Of a DNA stretch of 64,000 nt, positions 1-11,650 are shown in pieces; positions within the stretch are counted from its first letter, which is position 1, and each line of letters starts with the position of its first letter. This DNA comes from Dipteris shenzhenensis (taxonomy: Eukaryota > Polypodiophyta > Polypodiopsida > Gleicheniales), in NCBI GenBank assembly GCA_047967505.1, contig CM106541.1; one strand, written 5' to 3'. The position numbers were made by a program, and so were the translations under genes. The notes beneath the pieces were generated by a model. It saw nothing but the letters and a program-made list of their open reading frames with translations, searched no databases and was not told where the DNA came from.

Positions 1-1290
1 CAAGAAAATTGGTGGGTTGTAAGAACTATATTTAGTGGTAGTCTTGACAATGTTATGGAGTTTCGAGAATGTTGATGTTTTTCTTTTGGGAGAAGAGTCT
101 TCATAAACATGCCAAATCTTGCATTTCTCCTCATCACCAAGAGTATTTTAGACAAATATGTAGACAATGGAAAGATTCACAAACAAGATATGCAACTAAC
201 ATTGAAATGAACCATCTACAAGAGTGGTGGAGCTTAACTAGTCATGAAAATGAAAAGGAAATTACAAGTCTTGAAGCATGGTCAATGTGGTGGCATGCAT
301 GCGTATTGTATTAGGGTCAATACATGATAGAGGTAATTTAGTTCAAAGTAGTTCTTTGGTATTTTTCTTCATTCACAAAATTGAGATTTCTTTGTAAGCT
401 TCTTATTATTGTTGTTTTAATGTTACTTGCTTTCTTTGAAGGCTATGCAAAGTCACAATAAGCTTTGGGTGCCTTGTACCAACCTCTAGAATCCATACAT
501 GGAAGTTGGTTGGTAGCAACAACAAATGTAAAATATATTAGTGTTTATGATGCATGCATGAGTGACCTTTCCAATTCTATATTGCAAACATCTACATACA
601 CTCCATTCCTTGAGGGAAAATTTATTCGAAGGGGTCCTAATTTGTACATTCTTGAGAAAAGGGTAGCATCAGCTAGGCAAAAGAGTTATAGTGCAAAAGT
701 GGTGGTTGACTTGATAAATGAGGTGGAAAATGGCATTGGTGCAAAAGAAAATTAAAGCTTTGATGATGGAGATAATGAGATGGTGCATACATGAAGGATA
801 GAATCCATGCAAATCCCAATACCTCCAAATGATAGTCATAGGCCAAAATGTGGATACTCAAGTAAGAGAAGTTCATTTATACCATTCTAAGGATCCAGAG
901 TGGGTGGAAACACTACAGCGTTCCCTAAAGAGATAGAGGAGGACACTTTCATTGTTACTAAAGATAACATTCATGAAATAGATTGGGCAGTTTGTCATAC
1001 GCCGCCTAAGTGAAGTCAAGCTCGTTTTGTCAAGTATACCTTGGTAGGAAGGTGGGAAAATGAAATAAGCTCATCAATTCAAAAGGGAGTTCAAAAATTG
1101 GAATTCTTTCCCCATCCTTGTTCACCTGAATCAAGAAACCTCAAGGTATATGTGGTCAAATGGTATGGTATTTTGGGGACAATGTAGTTCATACATGGCA
1201 AGCCGCTTACATTATTGAAGGACAAATTCAACTAGCACCTAGCAATTGGAAAGTCACCTCTGGTACTTTTCTTCTCAAAGAATAAGTACA
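1..1290 (+). pseudogene. Decayed coding region, family not recognised
   Basis: Two open stretches lie in one frame, 69-314 and 465-755, separated by a stop-bearing gap that ends in a good intron acceptor (pyrimidine-rich then AAG at about 441). Further coding-like stretches follow to about 1,290 in other frames, for example around 1,050-1,180 where residues such as RWENEISSSIQKGVQKLEF can be read, but stops and frameshifts break them. Composition looks coding (varied hydrophobic and charged residues) rather than low complexity. I do not recognise a family. The left edge is cut by the window. It could be a fragment of a host gene or of a transposon; confidence that it was once coding is modest. 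Confidence 0.3.
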
Positions 1291-3106
1291 TTCATTTATT
1301 GAAAACATATATACCACATTTACCTTTGTTATCTAGGATTATATAGGCAACTCTAAGTAAATAAGAGTCGTTTCAGACATTACTAAAGTTAAATGGAGAC
1401 TAGACATGTATTCCTAAAAGAGATGATTACCTACTAGTTTGTTTATAAAATGACGCCATTTTGGAATAATTTGTGAGGGAATATTATAATATTTTTCATC
1501 TTAACACTTCAAACTTGCATTTCCATTCATGTGTGGATCATAGATAAAGATAGTACTAAAGTAGATTTCGAATTTCTAGCTACACGACTTCAAATTAAGG
1601 ATTCTATAGCTTATTTGTTGAATATTTTTAATGTATGGTTGAGGTATCTAATGTTGCAAACTATTAGATAATTGTATAACATTATGAGGATACTAAGCAG
1701 CCTTGTAAATACCTTTATTTTTCCAATCAAACCCCATCCATTTCAAAATTCCTTCAAAATCATATTCATATCCATATAAATTGCCTTTTGACTTTGGATT
1801 CCCTTAGGAGGAAAAAGACAAGACTGTCTTTAAGGCTATGAATCCACTTGTCAAGAGTTTTCATCCTCACAAAGTCCTTCAATCTCACGAGGTCTTTTGA
1901 TTCTCATGAAGTCTCCCAGGAGGCCTTTTGAGTCTTCATGGGTTACTTAAGTTCTTACAAGGTCCTCATGTGAGCTTTCTGAGATCCAGGGTGAAATTTA
2001 AGAGGGATGAAATGACATCCAACTGGTCATCAAAAGTGGCTTGGATTTAGATTAGCCCAAATAACTCATGATTATGTTCCAAGGGTTAGGAATGATAATA
2101 ACTTGCAAAAAGTAGAGAAAAAAGGAAGTTTGAAGAGTTTATTGTCAATGGTTATGAGGATTTGATGCAAAATCTTGTAGCGGAGGTGGAGGTAGAGAAA
2201 ATTATCATCAAGATGAAGAGGATAGTAGCAACACCAACATAAACTAGTAGCAAAATTCAAACAAGGAAAATAAATGAACTTCATCTCATAGAGTATCACT
2301 TCAACAAAGGTGTATCCCTTCAAATAGGTTTGCAAATATTCAGTGCAATTATAATTACAAGATTAGACAATATGAAAGTCATTACAAAATAAAATAGTGT
2401 AATTAAAAATTTTAGTACAACACTAAGAAATTTTAGAGGAAATTATCTTGGACATATTCACATTCAAAATCATTATGCAAATCAACAACAAGGTCAAAAT
2501 TGTGATGAATATCACAATGGAAAGTATGGAAATAGAAGTAGATTAGTCATAAGTTCAAGAGAAGATTTGTCATCAAGGACAAAACAATGATGATGAAGTT
2601 CCATGGTTTATACACAATGCAACAAGTTTATTAAGAGAATGTATTTATCATCACAAGAACACAAATTATTATGAAATTCATGGTACAGACCTTACCCTAT
2701 TTGAAATATATTTGCTTATGCTATGGTTAAAAAAGGGATAGTGTCTCTAAAACAAAGTCTTATGCTACTCTAAATGCAATAATGCCTAGTAGTAATCTTT
2801 GTACCATTATAATTTAGACTCCTACCAATTTAGATCCTGTTTTGACTATTGATGCCCATCATGGGTATGAAAAACCAATGTCACAGCCTCACATCTAGGA
2901 TAAATGACCCAAGAATATTTGTTGTAAACATTAACGAGAGTGGGATAATATAATGAACCATTGTTACTTCTTGCTTGTGCATATTCCATGTAGCCTAAAT
3001 GTATCAAATCTAGAAGAATTATTAATTTGTTTGTGCCTCTACCTAAATTGGCTGTGTACCAAAATAGTAAGGTATCCTTTCATGACACACCCTTGTTAAT
3101 TACTAG
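1291..3106. other. AT-rich intergenic sequence without recognised gene
   Basis: About 1.8 kb of AT-rich DNA. Short open frames on either strand (for example 2,072-2,335 minus) are interrupted and show no family features. No terminal repeats or RNA genes were seen. Confidence 0.5.
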
Positions 3107-3494
3107 CAACTTGACACTTTTAAATTGTCTCTTCTTCATTGCTAATATCCATGAAAATTACTCTATAGTACTCTTTCGTTATTTACAAGGTTTTTTTTAC
3201 GGAGTTTAGGAACACATAGTATATTAATTACTTTTCTAACAACTTGGCATACTTTTAAATTGTCTCTTCTTAAATGCTAATATCCATGAAAATTACTCTA
3301 TAGTACTCTTTCGTTATTTACAAGGTTTTTTTACGGAGTTTAGGAACACATAGTATATTAATTACTTTTCTAACAACTTGACATACTTTTAAATTGTCTC
3401 TTCTTTAATGCTAATATCCATGAAAATTACTCTATAGTACTCTTTCATTATTTACAAGGTTTTTTTAGGAGTTTAGGAACACATAGTATATTAA
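3107..3494. repeat. Tandem triplicate, ~133-bp unit
   Basis: Three head-to-tail copies begin with CAACTTG at 3,107, 3,240 and 3,374. Units one and two are 133 and 134 bp and nearly identical; the third is shorter and ends at about 3,494. Every copy contains the same core (TAATATCCATGAAAATTAC) and a T-run followed by GGAGTTTAGGAACACATAG. The T-run length and a few bases differ between copies, which indicates local slippage after amplification. No coding function. Confidence 0.9.
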
Positions 3495-3537
3495 ATTCTA
3501 TGGGCCCAAGAACTTTACCAAATCTTATCCTATATAA

Positions 3538-5670
3538 TGTCATACCCATCGGTCATGCATGACGCATGGTGAGAATCGAGGAAATATGATTTCAAACCAT
3601 AATTTGCACAATCATTAAACTAAGTATGTTTAAGTCCTACTCAAAGTATCATAGGATATCATTTGCATGGCTAGAAGCACATCGATGCATCTTTTCCAAT
3701 GTTCAAGCATGATGCATGGTGAAAATCAAGGACATATGCTTTCCAAACCATGTAACTGATATCCAATGAGTTTCATACTTTGCACAGGCCTTAAAAATTT
3801 TATTTTAATGATTGTACAAAGTATGATACCCATTGATTATCATTTTCATGGCTAGAAGAATGCCAATGCATGTATTTGAACAGTCATGTATGATGCATGA
3901 TGACAATCAAGGAAATACTCTTTCCAAACCATGAAAATAATATCTAATGGGTATCATAATTTGTACATGCCTTGAAATAAGTAATCTCAAGGCTTCTGCA
4001 AAGTTTCATACCCATCAGTTATCATTTTTATGGACTAGAAGCACACTAATACATGTTTTCCAATGGTCATGTGTGATGTATGGCGAAAATCAAGGAAATA
4101 TGCTTTCCAAACCATAAAAATGATATACGATGGGTATGATTCTTTGCACATGCCTTAAAATGTAAGGCATTTGAAAAGTTTCATATCCATCGGATATCAT
4201 TTGCAAGGCTAGAAGCACACCGATGCATCTTTTTCAATGCTCAAGCATGATGCATGGTGAAAATCAAGGAAATATGCTTTCCCAACCATGCAAAGGATAT
4301 CCGATGGGTATAATCCTTTATAAAGGACTTAAACTAAGTATGTTTAAATCCTATTGAAAGTATCATACCCATCGGATATCATCTTCATGGCTAGATACAC
4401 ACTGATGCATGTTTTCCAATGGTCAGGCATGATGCACGGTAAAAATCATGGACATGTGCTTTCCAAACCATGTAAATGATATCTGATTGGTTTCATACTT
4501 TAAAAAAGACTTAAAATAATTTATTTTAATGATTGTACAAAGTATAATACCCATCAAATAGCATTTGCATGGCTAGAACCACACCGATGCATGTTTTTCA
4601 ATGGTCATGCATGATGCATGGAAAAATAAAGGATATATGCTTTCCAAACCATGAAAATGATATCTGATGGATATATTGCTTTGCACAAGTCTTAAAATAA
4701 GTAGTTTCAAGGTCTGTGAAAAGTTTTATACCCATCATGTATCATTTTCTTAGTTAAAAGCACACCGATGCATGTTTTTCAACGATCATGTATGATGCAT
4801 GGTGAAAATCAAGGAGATATGCATTCCAAACCATGAAAATGATATACGATGGGTATAATAATTTGCACACACCTTAAAATAAGAATGTTTAAGTGATTTT
4901 CAAAGTATCATACCCATCGTATATCATTTGCATTTCTAGAAGCACACCGATGCATGTTTTCCAATACTCAAGCATGATGCATGGTGAAAATCAAGGAAAT
5001 ATGCTTTCCAATTATACAAATGATATCTGATGGGTGTCATACCTTGCATAGGACTTAAAATTATGTTTTTTAAGTACTATATAAATTATAATTCCCATTA
5101 TATATCATTTGCATGTCTAGAAGGCGGTGTATGTTTTTCAATGGTAATGCATGATGCATGGTGAAAATCAAGAAAATATGTTTTTCAATGGTAATGCATG
5201 ATGCATGGTGAAAATCAAGAAAATATGTTTTCCAAACAATGCAAATGATATCCTATGGATATCACAGTTTGCAAATGCCTTAAACTCAGTAATTCCAAGG
5301 CTTTTGCAAATTGTCATAGTAATAGGATATCATTTGCATGGTTAGAAGCACACCAATGCATGTTTTTCAACGGTCATGCATGATGGATGGTGAAAATCAA
5401 GGAAATATGCTTTCCAAATCATGAAAATGATATTTGATGGGTATCATACTTTGCACAAACTTTAAACTAGGTAAGTTCAAGGAGTATGCAAAGTGTCATA
5501 TCTATCAGGTACCATTTGCATGGTTAGAAGCACACCGATGCATGTTTTTCAACAGTTATGCATGATGCATGGTAAAAATCAAGGAAATATGTTTTCCAAA
5601 CCATGCCCAATGGGTATCATACTTTGCATAGGACTCCAAGTAAGTAATTGCAAGTCCTATGCAAATTGAA
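3538..5670. repeat. ~181-bp satellite array, about 12 units
   Basis: A motif of the type GATGCATGGTGAAAATCAAGG recurs near 3,565, 3,713, 3,894, 4,075, 4,250, 4,432, 4,613, 4,795, 4,976, 5,154, 5,384 and 5,563, a spacing of 175-182 bp. One extra 48-bp duplication sits at about 5,128-5,226. Within a unit the sequence CCGATGGGTATCATACTTTG is followed about 50 bp later by its near inverse complement, so each monomer can fold as a hairpin. In the unit at 4,296-4,380 the arms 4,296-4,311 and 4,365-4,380 are perfectly complementary over 16 bp. Monomers are well diverged from one another, indicating an old array. The length is in the range of many plant centromeric or heterochromatic satellites, but location on the chromosome cannot be judged here. 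Confidence 0.9.
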
Positions 5671-5689
5671 AAAACCATTTAATGTAATT

Positions 5690-6552
5690 ATGTGTTCTTT
5701 TTCCCTCTTTTTACCCTCTTTCCTTTCTTTCTTTCTCTCTTTCCCTGCCCCCCTTTTTCCTCTCTTTCCATTCTTTCTTTCTCTCTTTCCCTCTTTCCTC
5801 TCTTTGTCTTTTTCTCTTCCCTCTTTCTTTCCCTTTCTCTCTTTCCCTCTTCCCTCTCCTCTTCCTCTTTCCTCTTTCTCTCCGCTTCCTCTTTCCCTTT
5901 CCTCTCTTCCTCCTCCCTCTTCCTCTCTTCCTCTCTTCCCTAGTCTTCATCTTTTCCCTCTTTCTTTTTGCTCTGCCCCTTTCTATCCCCTTTCTTCTTT
6001 TCTTTTCTGCTTCCCCTCTCTTTTCTTCTTCTGTCCATTGTTTTCTTTTCTCCTTCCCCTCTTCTTTTCTTTTCCCCTTTTATCCTCTCTTTCTGTCTTT
6101 CCTATCTCTTTTCCCCTCTTTTTCCTCTCTTTCCTTTCTTTCTTTCTCTCCTTCTCTCTCCTCTTTCCCTGTTCCTCTTTTCCCTCTTCTTTTTCCCTCA
6201 TCCTCTTTTGCCTCTCTCCCCTTTATTTCTTTCTATGTTGCCCTCTTTCCTCTCCTCTTCCTCTTTTCTCTCTTCCCTCTTCTTTTCCCTTTCTCTCGTT
6301 CCCTATTTCCTCTCCTCTTCCTCTTTCCCTTTTCCTTCTCTCTTTCTTTCTTTCTCCTCTTTCCCATTCCTCTCTTCCTCTCTTCCTCTCTCCATCTTCC
6401 TCTCTTCTTGTCTTCCCTCTTCCTCTTTTCCCTCTTTCTATTTCCTCTCTTCTTTTCTTTTCTCCTTCCCCTCTCTTTCCTTCTCCTCTCCTTTTTCTTT
6501 TCTCCTTCACCTCTTCTTTTTTTTCTCCTTTTCTTCTCTCTTTTTCTCCATA
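5690..6552. repeat. Polypyrimidine tract (CTTT/CCT-rich)
   Basis: About 860 bp in which the plus strand is almost entirely C and T, built from irregular CTTTCC and CTCTTCC words. Long open frames on both strands here (F/S/L/P on plus, R/K/E/G on minus) arise from composition only and are not genes. The tract starts directly at the end of the satellite array. Confidence 0.9.
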
Positions 6553-6559
6553 GAGCAAC

Positions 6560-6901
6560 TGACCTACGTTCTCCGTTTAGCCCAGAGCCATCTGGGATAA
6601 TTTGGTGCCCCAAGCGGGCCCTGTAGCCCAAGAATTGGCTGCCCCAAGAAATGCTCCATCTACCCTCAATGTGGTCAGTAATGGGATAACTTCCCGCACC
6701 AGTATGTAGCCTCATTGGTAGTGTGCCAACTCTATACGAAGACGTCTAGCCATCAAACCACGAGTGGCCTCCATCTGGTGTCTAAACTAGGACCTATTGG
6801 GAACCTAGCTAGTCAAATGCCTTCTCCTCATATAGGGGGGCTCACAAGTAGAGTTAGCTAGTTCCCACGAAGTTACATGAGAGTGGGGCATTGATATCCA
6901 A
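6560..6901 (-). mobile_element. Partial solo LTR of a copia-type element
   Basis: This segment is closely similar to 27,918-28,252, which lies next to the polypurine tract of a minus-strand copia fragment and is therefore an LTR. Shared landmarks are AGAGCCATCTGGG, GCAGCCTCATTGG-like text, the CTCATATAGGGGGGCTCAC block and GAGAGTGGGGCAT near the outer end. Read on the minus strand, the LTR start here is degraded. No internal coding region is attached. The inner part of the LTR seen at 27.6-27.9 kb is missing and is replaced by the pyrimidine tract. Confidence 0.7.
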
Positions 6902-7018
6902 TACTCTTCCCTCTTTCTTTCTCCTCTCACTCTTTCTTTCCCTCTTTCTCTCCTCTCCTCTCTCTTTCTCTCCTCTCTTCTCTCTTTTTCTTCTCCTCTC
7001 TGTTCTTCAAGAGGAAAG
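6902..7018. repeat. Short polypyrimidine tract
   Basis: A second CT-rich stretch on plus between the LTR fragment and the first ~1.2-kb repeat unit; simple sequence only. Confidence 0.7.
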
Positions 7019-8907
7019 ATGACTCCTATATGATAATGCTTGAACTCAACAGTTCCTTTGTCATCTTCTTGATTTTTTCCTCGACTTTGTCTTGCCATCT
7101 TTTGCCTATTAGAGTTGTTGTTCAAGTCCTTGGTTTAGATGTTTTCTTGTGGAGAGCTCTTACTCAATATGTTGGACCCTTTGCTAAAGATTTTCATCAT
7201 ATTGTTGATATCATTCAACTGATTCAATTGTTTGGGTGCCAACTTCCTCCATGACTACACGTTTTATTGTTGAGCCTCAACATTGTCGCATTCTAGATTT
7301 GCCACAATAATGTTTCTTTGGAGCTGTGTATTTTGTTCCTCCTAGTGCTATATGTGTTGTGAGTGAATGGATGGTGGTGTGTGACCTAGGTAAGTATGAC
7401 CGGGTGGAGGTTTGTTTTTACAATAGGGCCAATGCACAGGATTGTTAGTATTTAGATTGGATTGAAAAATGGCTAAGCGGGTGTCCTATTCTTCTTCTGA
7501 CATTAGGTCGGAGTATGCCACATGAATAGTTTAAAAATTGGAGAAGATTGCCTCATTCTTGGCATGCATTGCTTCTAACACCCTATTATACAAGGTGAGT
7601 ATGCCGATGGGGTGGTAGTGCATGACATTATTATGGATTAAATCATTGTAAGTTTTGCTAGCCTAGTCTTGCTTCCCTTGCACTTGTAGCTAGGAAAGAC
7701 CTGATCTAGACTACAGTGCTAGGTCAAAAGCTCATCAAACTTTGTTAGCTCCAAAGTTGGTTCCTCGATAGGAAAGGTGACTCGTGTGATATAGCACCAT
7801 CCCCTAGATTTTGGTACAATGGGGTGTGGGGGGAGGTGTGATATATCATCATTGTTTTCCAAGACAAAATCCCCATTAACAAATGACCACCAAAATAGGG
7901 TGTGTAAAGTTAGTGTGCCTATGGAGAAGGTTTAAAGTGCTAAGGGTGAAGTGGCTTAGTTAAGTCTATGGTGATCTTGAATGTAGATGGAATTGATAGT
8001 GCTATAGTGGTAGTGGAGGGGGGTGTCTACCATGCATGGTTATAGAGCATGGGTAGCCAAATTTATTGATTCCTTGAGGAGCTTGTCATATGCTTCTTGC
8101 ATCTGCATGTTTAGTTGTTGTTCCAATCATGGTGCCTATTGAACTTGGTCCAAGTCTTGTTGGAGATGAAGGATTTGTTCCTAGCACCCATGCACCATGG
8201 AGTCCAGGTGTTAAATGTGTTGGAGTCGGGCTTGTTGCTCACTTTCAAATGCATGATCATAATGCTTGAACTCAATAGTTCCTCTATCATCTTCTTTTTT
8301 TTTAATGCTTGCCATCTTTCTCCCATTTGAGCTGTTGTTGGAGTCCTTGGTTTAGGGTTTTTTTTGTGGTGATCTCTTACTCAAGATGTTGGACCCTTTG
8401 CTAAATCTTTTTAGTAGATTTTTTATATTGTTTGACTGATTTGATTGCTTAGTTGCCAACTTCCTCCACGAGTACATGCATTGTTGTTGAGCCTCAACTA
8501 CTAGATTATCGTGTTGCAGATCTGCCACAATAATGTTTCTTTGGAGTTGTGTATTTCGTTCCTCCCAATGTTGTGTTGTGAGTGAATGGATGGTGGTGCA
8601 TGACATAGGTATGTATGACCGGGTAGAGGTGCATTTTTACAATGGGACCAATGGGCATCCTTAGGATTGTTAGCATTTCAATTGGATTGAGAAATTTCTA
8701 AGTGGGTGTCCTCTTCTTCCTCTAGCATTAGGTCGAGGTATGCCACATGAACTATTTCAAAATTGGAGAAGCCTATCTCATGCATGGTTTGCAGGGTCTC
8801 TAACACTCTATTGTACAAGGTGATTATGCCAATCGGGTGTTAATGCATGACATTATTATAGATTAAATAATTGTAAGCTTTGATGGCCTAGTCTTTCCAC
8901 CCTTGCA

Positions 8908-9087
8908 CTTGTAGCTAGCCAAGACCTTTGGCCTAAAAATCTGGACTATAGTGCAAGGTCCAAAGGTCATTAGTCTTTGTTGGTTTGAAAGTTGGTTCTT
9001 GTAGCTAGCCAAGACCTTTGTCCTAGGAATCTGGACTACAGTGCAATGTTCAAGGGTCATCATTCTTTGTTGTTTGAAAGTTGGTTC
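8908..9087. repeat. 90-bp tandem duplication inside repeat unit two
   Basis: The segment beginning CTTGTAGCTAGCCAAGACC at 8,908 is repeated at 8,998 with several substitutions. The other two units carry only one copy, which explains the greater length of unit two. Confidence 0.85.
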
Positions 9088-9843
9088 TTGAGGAGGAAAG
9101 ATGACTCTTGTATGATATAGCACCATCCCCTAAAATATAGTACAATGGGTTATAGGGGGAGCTGTGATATATCATTGTTATTTTCAAGGACAAAGTCCCC
9201 ATTAAAAAATGGCATTGCCAAAATAGGGTGTGTAAAGTTAGTGTGCATATGGAAAAGGGTTAATATGCTAAGGGTGAAGTGGATTAGCTAAGTTTAAGTG
9301 ATCTTGAATGGAAATGGTAGTGATAGTAGTGATATAGTGGTAGTGGAGAGGGGTTTTTACTATGCATGGTTGTAGAGCATGGGTAGCCCGATTTATTGAT
9401 GCCTCGAGGAGCTTGTCATATGCTTCTTGCATCTACATGTTTGGTTGGTTCTAGTCATGGTGCCTACTTAGCTTGTTCAAGGGCTTATTGGAGATGAAGG
9501 ATTTGTTCCTAGTACCTGTGCACCATGAAGTCCAAGTGTCAAATGTGTTGGAGTTGGACTTGTTGTTCACTTTCAGATGCACGATGATAATGCTTGAACT
9601 CAACAGTTCCTCTGTCATCTTCTTGATTGTTTCCTCGTCTTTGGCTTGCCATGTTTCTCCTCTTAAAGTTGTTGTTGGAGTCCTTACTTTAGGGGTTTTT
9701 TTGTGGTGACCTATTACTCAAGATTTTGGACCCTTTGTTGAAGAGTTTCAATAGATTGTTAATATCATTCAACTAATTGGATTGCTTAGGTGCCAACTTC
9801 CTCCATGACTACACGTGTTATTGAGCCTCATCTACTACTTGGA

Positions 9844-10965
9844 GGGGGTTTCCATTTTTTGAGCAAAAACCCCTAGCGAGCGAGAAAAAGGTGGGACGGG
9901 TCATAATATATAGTCTCAAGTCATTTTTAGGCAACACCACACTCTAAAATTGTTCAAGGAATATGTAAGTACACATGAAATATTGATGAATAGAGATAGA
10001 TATAAATATGCCTTTATATAATGTCCAAGTATTTACTTATTTAATGACTTTCAAAAATCCTTTTTTTCTTCTTTCACCATTGGATAGATCATAAAATATT
10101 GAGCAAATCTCCTCTTTATAGCTTCTGAGGTTGAGCTAAGAAAAAGTTCTCTCTTTTTTATAGACCCTCCAAGCGTATTTAGCCAAAGGAATATGGTTTG
10201 AAGAGCTTTCCCTAACCATATTCCATTCACGGAATACCCTTGGAGGGCGTACGAAAAGGGGTCATAACTTTTGCTCCGTAGCTCACACTGAGGAACTGTA
10301 AAAAGGAAAAATGTTCAAAATTTCATGATGTTTCCAATGGTGGTCTTAAAAATATAATTTCAAGAAGTATAAAAGAGATAAATTGGTAATTTCAAGATGT
10401 ATATGAGAGTTACAACCTCTCCCTAATTCTTAATATGTTAGGGAGGGTTTAGTAAGGCCCACATTTCCTTAGAAGTATATAAGTTTGGAGAATTGTGAAT
10501 ATTTTCAAAATTCTTCCTTTGCCTTTCCATATTTGATAATATAATAGCGATGAATTTATGATAGATTATAATGGCTTCAGGTATGAGGATTCTCAATGTC
10601 TCTTTCCTACTCATCGAAGGAATATGGTATATATTATTACATGAGAGCTTCTCAATACTTCAAATATGGGATTCCTAAAGCTAAGGGAATTCTCCTAAAT
10701 CCCATGAATTACCATAAGCCTCAAAAGGAGTATGGTAGGGAGGGATTTTTAAGAGTTTTTAAAGTGTTCATTATTTGTTCATATATAGATGATGTTCTCT
10801 AAAATGAGGGTTAGAGTGATAAATAAGTAAGTATATGGTCCCATAAATGAGAAATCAAGAGAGAATTGTATATTCCTTTGAGAAATATACTAGCATGGTT
10901 GGTGTCAAAAATGATTGCTCTGACTTTTTTGCTCATGGGTTTTTGCTCGAAATTTGTGCACATCC
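9844..10965. mobile_element. Non-autonomous inverted-repeat DNA transposon with 9-bp TSD (Mutator-like)
   Basis: The element interrupts repeat unit three, so the empty site can be read from the neighbouring units. A 9-bp direct repeat, CTACTTGGA, flanks it at 9,835-9,843 and 10,966-10,974. The two ends are 29-bp imperfect inverted repeats that share the core GAGCAAAAACCC at exactly the same distance from each terminus, and both ends begin GG. A 9-bp target duplication is typical of Mutator-like elements, and the lack of any long open frame makes this a non-autonomous copy. The outer parts of the terminal repeats are diverged, so superfamily assignment is an inference. One short open frame (10,596-10,802 plus) shows no recognisable domain. 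Confidence 0.7.
10165..10247. repeat. Hairpin inside the 1.1-kb transposon
   Basis: CCCTCCAA (from 10,165) pairs with TTGGAGGG (to 10,247), and GGAATATGGT at 10,188-10,197 pairs with ACCATATTCC at 10,215-10,224, with GTATT/AATAC between. The loop is short. It may be a relic of a nested palindrome or simply an element-specific structure. Confidence 0.75.
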
Positions 10966-11650
10966 CTACTTGGAGATTATTGCATTACAGATTTGCCACA
11001 ATAATGTTTGTTTATAGCTATGTATATTGCTCCTCCTAGTGATGTGAGTGTTGTAAGTGAATGGATGAGGAATGGATGGTGGTGTGTGACCTAGGTAGGT
11101 ATGACCGGGTGGAGGTGCATTTTTACAATGGGGCCCATGGGCATCCTTGGGATTGTTAGTATTTAGATTGGATTGAAAAATGGCTAAGTGGGTGTCTTGT
11201 TCTTCTTCTGACATTAGGTCAAGGTATGCCACATGAATGGTTTCAAAATTGGAGAAGCATGTCTCATACATGGCTTGCAGGGCTTCTAATACCCTATTAT
11301 ACAAGGTGAGTATGCCGATTGGGTGGTAGTGCATGACATGATTATAGATTAAATAATTGTAAAATTTTGATGGCTTTGATTTGCCGCCCTTGTAGTTGTA
11401 GCAAGCCAATATCTTTGGCCTAAGAATCTGGACTACATTGCTAGGTCAAAAGGTTGTCAGGATTTGTTAGTTCCAAAGTTGGTTCTTCAAGAGGAAAGAT
11501 GACTCTTGTATGATATAACACCATTCCCTAAAATTTACTACAATCATGTATAGGGGGAGGTGTGATATATCATTGTCGTTTTCTAAGATAAAATACCCAT
11601 TAAAATTTGGCATCACCAAAATAGGGTGTGTAAAGCTAGTGTGCTAGAGA

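Larger units (their letters stand above)
7035..11650. repeat. ~1.2-kb unit repeated three times
   Basis: The text AATGCTTGAA begins equivalent copies at 7,035, 8,261 and 9,589. Each then runs through the same landmarks: TTGCCAACTTCCTCCA, GCCACAATAATGTTT, GTGAATGGATGGTGGTG, TATGACCGGGT, ATTTTGGAGAAG-like text and GAGGAAAGATGACTC. Unit spacing is 1,226 and 1,328 bp. Unit three is split by the transposon at 9,844-10,965 and resumes to about 11,650. The most gene-like frames are on the minus strand (for example 10,966-11,409, with the peptide EALQAMYETCFSNFETIHV, and 8,111-8,326), and equivalent peptides recur in the other units, so the unit may derive from an unrecognised minus-strand gene; all copies carry stops and frameshifts. 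Confidence 0.8.

Noticed and set aside
3107-5670. A CRISPR-like array
   Set aside because: Repeats are 133 and ~181 bp, contiguous and diverged, without unique spacers or cas genes, in a eukaryotic context.
5648-6715. Long open frames on both strands, up to 301 codons
   Set aside because: They follow from the pyrimidine-only composition (F/S/L/P on one strand, R/K/E/G on the other); there is no domain or start context.
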